Position numbers and translations under genes: made by a program. Below the pieces are notes generated by a model. The model was not told the DNA's origin. It saw only the letters and a list, made by a program, of their open reading frames with translations, and searched no databases. This document shows positions 59,568-64,000 of a stretch of 64,000 nt of DNA, one piece after another. How positions within the stretch are numbered: position 1 is the first letter of the stretch; each line of letters opens with the position of its first letter. The stretch is from the NCBI RefSeq assembly GCF_024189315.1, contig NZ_JAIZEO010000001.1:248001-312000 (forward strand), in the 5' to 3' direction. The stretch comes from Halobacillus sp. A5 (GTDB lineage Bacteria; Bacillota; Bacilli; Bacillales; Halobacillaceae).

Positions 59568-60503
59568 ATGATGATGTGGTCTGAAATTTGTATTCACACA
59601 ACAAACGAAGCCATTGAGCCTGTCTCTAATATTCTGCATGAAGCTGGGGCCAGCGGTGTGGTGATTGAAGACCCGCGGGATATGATTATAGAAGAGACAT
59701 CACTTGGCGAGATTTACGAATTAAATCCGGACGATTATCCTGAAGAAGGGGTCTACGTCAAAGCCTACCTGCAAATGAACAGCTTCCTTGCAGAGACTGT
59801 AGATTCCATTAAACAATCCGTAACCAGCTTAAAGGAGTATGACATTGATATTGGTCATAACAACGTTTCCCTTAGTGAAATTCGAGAGGAAGACTGGGCT
59901 ACAGCGTGGAAGAAGTATTATAAACCAGTGAAAATCTCTGAACGCATTACAATTATACCTACATGGGAAGAGTATGAACCTGTATCGAGTGATGAACTGA
60001 TTATTGAAATGGACCCTGGAATGGCTTTTGGAACCGGCACTCACCCAACTACTGTTCTAAGCATGCAGGCACTTGAGCAATATTTAAGACCCGATGATCT
60101 TGTAGTCGACGTTGGATCTGGATCAGGGATCTTAAGTGTAGCGTCAGTTCTATTAGGCGCGAAGCATGTACATGCTTTTGACCTTGATGAAGTGGCAGTA
60201 AACAGTACGACTAATAATGCTGAGTTAAATCAAGTGCAGAATCAAATTACTTCTAAGAAAAACGATTTACTTAAAGAGGTGGACGTCAAGCCTGATTTAA
60301 TTGTCTCAAATATATTAGCTGAAATTATTATTAAGTTTATTGATGAAGCCTATCAATTATTGAAAAAGGATGGATATTTTATTACTTCAGGAATTATTTC
60401 TGGAAAAAAAGAACTTGTATTAAACCATTTAAAACAAGCGGGTTTTGAAATTATAGAAACAAATAATATGGAAGACTGGATATCAATCATCGCTAAAAAG
60501 TAG
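59568..60503 (+). CDS. prmA: Ribosomal protein L11 methyltransferase PrmA
   Basis: 311 residues: N-terminal L11-recognition domain (WSEICIHTTNEAIEPVSNIL), linker, and SAM domain with DVGSGSGILSVASVLLGA near 182-199 and VSNILAEII near 244. Three consecutive ATG codons make the exact start uncertain by two residues. rsmE follows after 12 bp. Confidence 0.95.
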   Translation: MMMWSEICIHTTNEAIEPVSNILHEAGASGVVIEDPRDMIIEETSLGEIYELNPDDYPEEGVYVKAYLQMNSFLAETVDSIKQSVTSLKEYDIDIGHNNVSLSEIREEDWATAWKKYYKPVKISERITIIPTWEEYEPVSSDELIIEMDPGMAFGTGTHPTTVLSMQALEQYLRPDDLVVDVGSGSGILSVASVLLGAKHVHAFDLDEVAVNSTTNNAELNQVQNQITSKKNDLLKEVDVKPDLIVSNILAEIIIKFIDEAYQLLKKDGYFITSGIISGKKELVLNHLKQAGFEIIETNNMEDWISIIAKK

Positions 60504-60515
60504 GGTGGGAATATA

Positions 60516-61262
60516 GTGCAGCGTTATTTTGTAGATTCTTCGAATTGGACTCAGTCCTGCGTTTTTATTAATAATGAAGATGTTCACCATATTGTTAACG
60601 TCATGCGTATGAATGTGGGGGACCAGCTGATAGTTGTACATGCTGTTAAAGGGGATGCGGTTTGTACTATAACTTCCATTGATAAATCGTGTGTAGAGAT
60701 GGAGATAAGTGATTGGGTACCTAAAAACAATGAACTCCCAGTTGAGGTAACGATCGTACAAAGCTTAGGAAAAGGAGATAAAATGGAGCAGGTGGTCCAA
60801 AAAGGAACCGAGCTCGGGGCGTCTTTTTTTATACCATTTCAAGCCGCCCGTTCTGTTACAAAGTGGGATTCTAAAAAAACGGATAAAAAAATAAGCCGGT
60901 TAAAGAAGATAGCGAAAGAAGCCAGTGAACAATCCGAACGTACACGTATACCCTCCGTTCAATCGGTAATAAAGCTGAATGATCTTATTGGTTTAAATGA
61001 GTATGACCACAAGCTGATTGCTTATGAGAAAGAAGCAAGGAGAGAATATAGCAGTACTCTGCACAGATCGTTAGCCACTGTGAACCCCGGGGATTCTGTT
61101 ATTATTGTATTCGGCCCTGAGGGAGGTTTTTCAGAGCAGGAAGGTGCTGCATTAATTGAAAAAGGGTTCTGTTCTGTGAGATTAGGACCGCGAATTCTAA
61201 GAATGGAAACAGCACCTCTTTATTTCTTATCTGCTCTTTCCTATCAATTAGAAGAAGCGTAA
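60516..61262 (+). CDS. rsmE: 16S rRNA (uracil-1498-N3)-methyltransferase RsmE
   Basis: SPOUT methyltransferase of 248 residues with IVQSLGKGDKMEQVVQKGTE near 77-96, FGPEGGFSEQE near 197 and LGPRILRMETAP near 222. GTG start at 60516 after GGGTGGG. It ends before a short gap where mtaB (yqeV) would be expected from B. subtilis. Confidence 0.95.
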   Translation: MQRYFVDSSNWTQSCVFINNEDVHHIVNVMRMNVGDQLIVVHAVKGDAVCTITSIDKSCVEMEISDWVPKNNELPVEVTIVQSLGKGDKMEQVVQKGTELGASFFIPFQAARSVTKWDSKKTDKKISRLKKIAKEASEQSERTRIPSVQSVIKLNDLIGLNEYDHKLIAYEKEARREYSSTLHRSLATVNPGDSVIIVFGPEGGFSEQEGAALIEKGFCSVRLGPRILRMETAPLYFLSALSYQLEEA

Positions 61263-61355
61263 CTATGATAACCCTTTCATAACCATTAGCTTTTTTGCTG
61301 AAGTAGTGCTATTATACAATAGATGTACGTACAACTAACCGAAAGGAAGATTTAT

Positions 61356-62027
61356 ATGGGGCAAAATTTAGCCAAGTTAATTGATCATACTCAATTAAAA
61401 CCAGATACAACAAAAGAGAAAATAGAGCAGATTTGTAAAGAAGCGAGAGACAACAGCTTTATGTCAGTTTGTGTGAATCCTTACTGGGTCAGCTACTGCA
61501 AGGAATTATTGGATGGGACAGATGTAAAAGTTTGTACAGTGATCGGTTTTCCTTTAGGTGCAACAACTACAGAGACGAAAGTATTTGAGACTCGCCAGGC
61601 GATTGAAAACGGGGCGACAGAGGTAGATATGGTTATTAATGTGGGTGAGTTAAAATCCGGTAACATAGAATTCGTCCTGCAGGATATTCAAAGCGTTGTA
61701 AATGAAGCTGAAGGAAGAGCACTAGTCAAAGTTATAATTGAAACCTCATTACTTACTGAAGAAGAGAAAGTGACAGCTTCTGAGCTTACAAAAAAAGGCG
61801 GAGCAGACTTCGTGAAAACCTCCACTGGTTTTTCTGGCGGAGGAGCAACTGTGGAAGACATCAGCTTAATGAGAAAAACGGTAGGCCCCGATCTAGGAGT
61901 TAAAGCCTCAGGCGGAGTAAGAGATTACGAAGGTGCTAAAGCAGTGATAGAGGCAGGCGCAACACGTATTGGAGCCAGTGCCGGAATTGAAATCATAAAT
62001 GGCGGGCAAGGATCTGCGGATTATTAA
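61356..62027 (+). CDS. deoC: Deoxyribose-phosphate aldolase
   Basis: Splits deoxyribose-5-phosphate to acetaldehyde and glyceraldehyde-3-phosphate in deoxynucleoside catabolism. 223 residues, [20 protein letters not shown] at the start, [17 protein letters not shown] near 92, and the Schiff-base Lys in [14 protein letters not shown] near 150. ATG 61356 follows AAAGGAAG. The location between rsmE and rpsU is unlike B. subtilis, where deoC is with other nucleoside genes. Confidence 0.95.
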   Translation: MGQNLAKLIDHTQLKPDTTKEKIEQICKEARDNSFMSVCVNPYWVSYCKELLDGTDVKVCTVIGFPLGATTTETKVFETRQAIENGATEVDMVINVGELKSGNIEFVLQDIQSVVNEAEGRALVKVIIETSLLTEEEKVTASELTKKGGADFVKTSTGFSGGGATVEDISLMRKTVGPDLGVKASGGVRDYEGAKAVIEAGATRIGASAGIEIINGGQGSADY

Positions 62028-62049
62028 CAGAGGCTTTTTTTAAAAAAAG

Positions 62050-62078
62050 TTGACCGTATCCCTTCTATATAATATAAT
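62050..62078 (+). promoter_or_regulatory. Sigma-A promoter of rpsU
   Basis: TTGACC at 62050-62055, 17-bp spacer, TATAAT at 62073-62078. The start would be near 62085, giving a 60-base leader. Confidence 0.82.
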
Positions 62079-62148
62079 TGTCGAAGGTATGGGAGTCCTC
62101 TCATACATTAGAGAAACAGTTTTTTTGCTTCGGAGGGAGGGAAATAGC

Positions 62149-62322
62149 ATGTCAAAAACAACTCGCGTTCGTAAAAACGAGTCACTTGAAGATGCTCTTC
62201 GTCGCTTCAAGCGCGATGTATCGAAAAGCGGTGCATTATCAGAATATCGTAAGCGTGAATACTACGATAAGCCTAGCGTACGCCGTAAGAAAAAGTCTGA
62301 GGCCGCTAGAAAGCGCAAGTGA
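62149..62322 (+). CDS. rpsU: 30S ribosomal protein S21
   Basis: 57-residue basic protein [20 protein letters not shown] onward, ending in the Arg/Lys-rich tail [20 protein letters not shown] precedes the ATG at 62149. Longer frames upstream cross the promoter and are rejected. yqeY follows by 20 bp. Confidence 0.97.
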   Translation: MSKTTRVRKNESLEDALRRFKRDVSKSGALSEYRKREYYDKPSVRRKKKSEAARKRK

Positions 62323-62342
62323 TCTAAAGAGGGTGCATATAG

Positions 62343-62789
62343 ATGTCTATTACTGAACGTCTAAACCAAGATATGAAAACCGCAATGAAGGCCAGAGATA
62401 AAAAAACTCTGACTGTAATTCGCATGGTGAAAGCTTCAATGCAGAATGAAGCGATTAAACTGGGTAAAAATGAACTATCTGAAGAAGAAGAACTTACCGT
62501 TTTATCCCGCGAGGTAAAACAGCGTAAAGATTCCCTCCATGAGTTTAAAGAAGCTGGACGCGAAGATCTTGTAGAAGAACTAGTGAAGGAAATTGAAATT
62601 TTACAAGCATACATGCCAAAGCAGCTATCTGATCAAGAACTTGAGCAGGTTGTTCAGGATACCATTCAAGAAGTAGGAGCCTCATCTAAAGCCGATATGG
62701 GTAAAGTCATGAGTGCTGTTATGCCTAAGATTAAAGGCAAAGCGGATGGTTCAAAAGTGAATCAGCTCGTACTTAAGCAATTATCGTAA
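62343..62789 (+). CDS. yqeY: YqeY, GatB/YqeY domain protein
   Basis: 148 residues of the YqeY/Aim41 family ([19 protein letters not shown] near 5-23; [20 protein letters not shown] near 117-136), homologous to the tail domain of GatB. It is thought to interact with tRNA or aminoacylation factors, but no activity is proven. Co-operonic with rpsU. Confidence 0.93.
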   Translation: MSITERLNQDMKTAMKARDKKTLTVIRMVKASMQNEAIKLGKNELSEEEELTVLSREVKQRKDSLHEFKEAGREDLVEELVKEIEILQAYMPKQLSDQELEQVVQDTIQEVGASSKADMGKVMSAVMPKIKGKADGSKVNQLVLKQLS

Positions 62790-62795
62790 TTGTAG

Positions 62796-62832
62796 AAAAG
62801 TCTCCCTTTATTAAATTAAGGGAGACTTTTTA
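62796..62832 (+). terminator. Terminator after yqeY
   Basis: AAAAGTCTCCCTT pairs with AAGGGAGACTTTT around a 9-base loop, then T's. Confidence 0.9.
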
Positions 62833-62910
62833 ATTTTTTTGAAACTTATTTTATAATAAATACGTATAGATAGTATGCAACGGTTAAGATAGAATGAGGG
62901 GGTGATCGGC

Positions 62911-64000
62911 TTGGGTGGAAAGGTTAAGTTCCTGCCATTTTGGGCAAGCGCTTTAGTGGCCGTTATTTTAGCCGCCTGCCATTTTAGTTCGCTCGTCCAT
63001 GCAGATGGCGAGGGAGAACAAGTGTATGTCATACCTGTAGAAAGCACAGTGGAACGGGGAATGACTGCATTTTTGGAACGGACTACCAGTGAAGCGCTTG
63101 AAAACGGGGCGGACCATATCATATTTGAGATCGACACACCTGGCGGCAGAGTTGACGCTGCTGGTGCGATCGGTGAGCTGTTACAAGATTTAGATATTCC
63201 AAACACAGCGTACATTACAAGCCAAGCCTATTCAGCAGGTTCATATATCGCCTTAAATGCAGATCAAATTTATATGAAGCAGCAGGCGACTATAGGTGCA
63301 TCAGGTGTCATTAACTCTGATGGTACAGCTGCCGATAAGAAAGCTCAATCTGCTTGGATATCTTCAATGGTAGCTGCTGCAGAATCTAATGATAGAGATC
63401 CGGTATATGCGAGAGCGATGGCTGACAGTTCTGTGGACTTACCAGACTATGGAGCCCCAGAGGGAGAGTTTTTAACACTCGGACCTAATCAGGCTGAGGA
63501 AGTCGGATACGCAGAAGGTATTGTGCAGGATCGTGTCGAATTACTTAGTGAGCTGGGATTATCAGAAGCGAAAGTTGTGGAGAATAATCCAACGCCTGCC
63601 GAAAATTTTGCTCGATTTCTAACGAATCCAGTCGTTATCCCTATTCTACTATCAGTAGCCAGTATCGGCTTAGTCGTTGAATTGTATTCGCCTGGCTTCG
63701 GTATACCGGGAACAATGGGTGCTATATCTTTAGTACTGTTTTTCTACGGTCACATCGTTGCTGGACTCGCAGGGTATGAAGCGATTATTTTGCTCATACT
63801 AGGTATAGGGTTAATTATTGCGGAGTTTTTTGTGTCCAGCGGTATACTTGGAATTGCTGGGATTGTGGCTATTGTTACTTCCTTAATGCTTTCGTCGGCT
63901 GATATGGGTCAAATGGCAATGAGCATAGGGATTGCGTTAATTGTCACCATTGTAGTTTCCATCATATTATTTAAAACAATTGGCTTAGAAAGAGGGTTCT
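62911..64000 (+). CDS. yqeZ: NfeD family membrane-bound ClpP-class serine protease, 3' end outside window
   Basis: The frame stays open to the window end (363 codons). It has a signal or anchor segment near 8-30, a ClpP-like protease domain with YSAGSYIALNADQIYM (candidate nucleophile Ser near 117), the Lys-rich ADKKAQSAW region (candidate general base), and at least four C-terminal membrane helices from about 230. B. subtilis YqeZ is at this position, followed by the flotillin FloA (YqfA), which may lie just outside. TTG start at 62911 after GAGGGGG. Confidence 0.9.
   Translation, partial: MGGKVKFLPFWASALVAVILAACHFSSLVHADGEGEQVYVIPVESTVERGMTAFLERTTSEALENGADHIIFEIDTPGGRVDAAGAIGELLQDLDIPNTAYITSQAYSAGSYIALNADQIYMKQQATIGASGVINSDGTAADKKAQSAWISSMVAAAESNDRDPVYARAMADSSVDLPDYGAPEGEFLTLGPNQAEEVGYAEGIVQDRVELLSELGLSEAKVVENNPTPAENFARFLTNPVVIPILLSVASIGLVVELYSPGFGIPGTMGAISLVLFFYGHIVAGLAGYEAIILLILGIGLIIAEFFVSSGILGIAGIVAIVTSLMLSSADMGQMAMSIGIALIVTIVVSIILFKTIGLERGF

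Overview
The window is a chromosomal segment of a spore-forming, low-to-mid-GC Bacillota, almost certainly Bacillaceae. Gene order follows the Bacillus subtilis recJ-to-yqeG and yqeG-to-yqeZ blocks closely, and five sporulation genes are present (sigK, sda, gpr, spoIIP and an rsfA-like regulator). An Mrp-type sodium/proton antiporter operon and many acidic proteins suggest a halotolerant marine or saline genus such as Halobacillus or a relative; this genus-level guess is inference. There is no prophage, transposase, CRISPR array, tRNA or rRNA gene.

Layout. 1-8.6 kb: 3' part of recJ, apt, relA, dtd, a convergent cell-wall amidase (yrvJ-like), then hisS-aspS behind a T-box leader. 10.4-13 kb: a 6S RNA gene just after aspS, then an rsfA-like regulator and rarA on the minus strand, and a YczE-type membrane protein. 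13.4-24.5 kb: cymR, iscS/nifS, mnmA, a TPR protein, recD2, a small zinc ribbon protein, an AI-2E family permease, a second T-box and alaS, then ireB-ruvX-yrzB. 24.8-30 kb: mltG, an O-methyltransferase, udk, greA, yrrS, mtnN, yrhC. 30-36.2 kb, minus strand: an uninterrupted sigK and a six-gene Mrp operon (A-C-D-E-F-G, with no mrpB). 36.4-42 kb: sda with DnaA boxes, then yqeG-yqeH-aroE-yhbY-nadD-yqeK-rsfS-yqeM. 42-48 kb: comER, comEA-comEB-comEC, yqzM, holA. 48-53 kb: rpsT (minus), gpr, spoIIP, yqxA, lepA. 53-64 kb: hemW, the CIRCE-controlled hrcA-grpE-dnaK-dnaJ operon, prmA, rsmE, deoC, rpsU, yqeY and a truncated nfeD.

The functions are translation and tRNA charging or thiolation, the stringent response, DNA repair and recombination, sulfur control, heat shock, DNA uptake, NAD and shikimate synthesis, and sporulation checkpoints. 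Regulation is readable in many places: two T-boxes with identifiable specifier codons (Ala for alaS; overlapping Asp/His for hisS-aspS), CIRCE, DnaA boxes by sda, several canonical sigma-A promoters and a sigma-E/K-type box before sigK.

This is mainly a conserved core region and I found no clear new multi-gene system. The observations most worth a second look are the Mrp operon without mrpB, the overlapping Asp/His specifier, a pair of diverged MITE-like intergenic repeats, a long inverted repeat that brackets the holA promoter, and a promoter-hairpin-terminator leader before greA.
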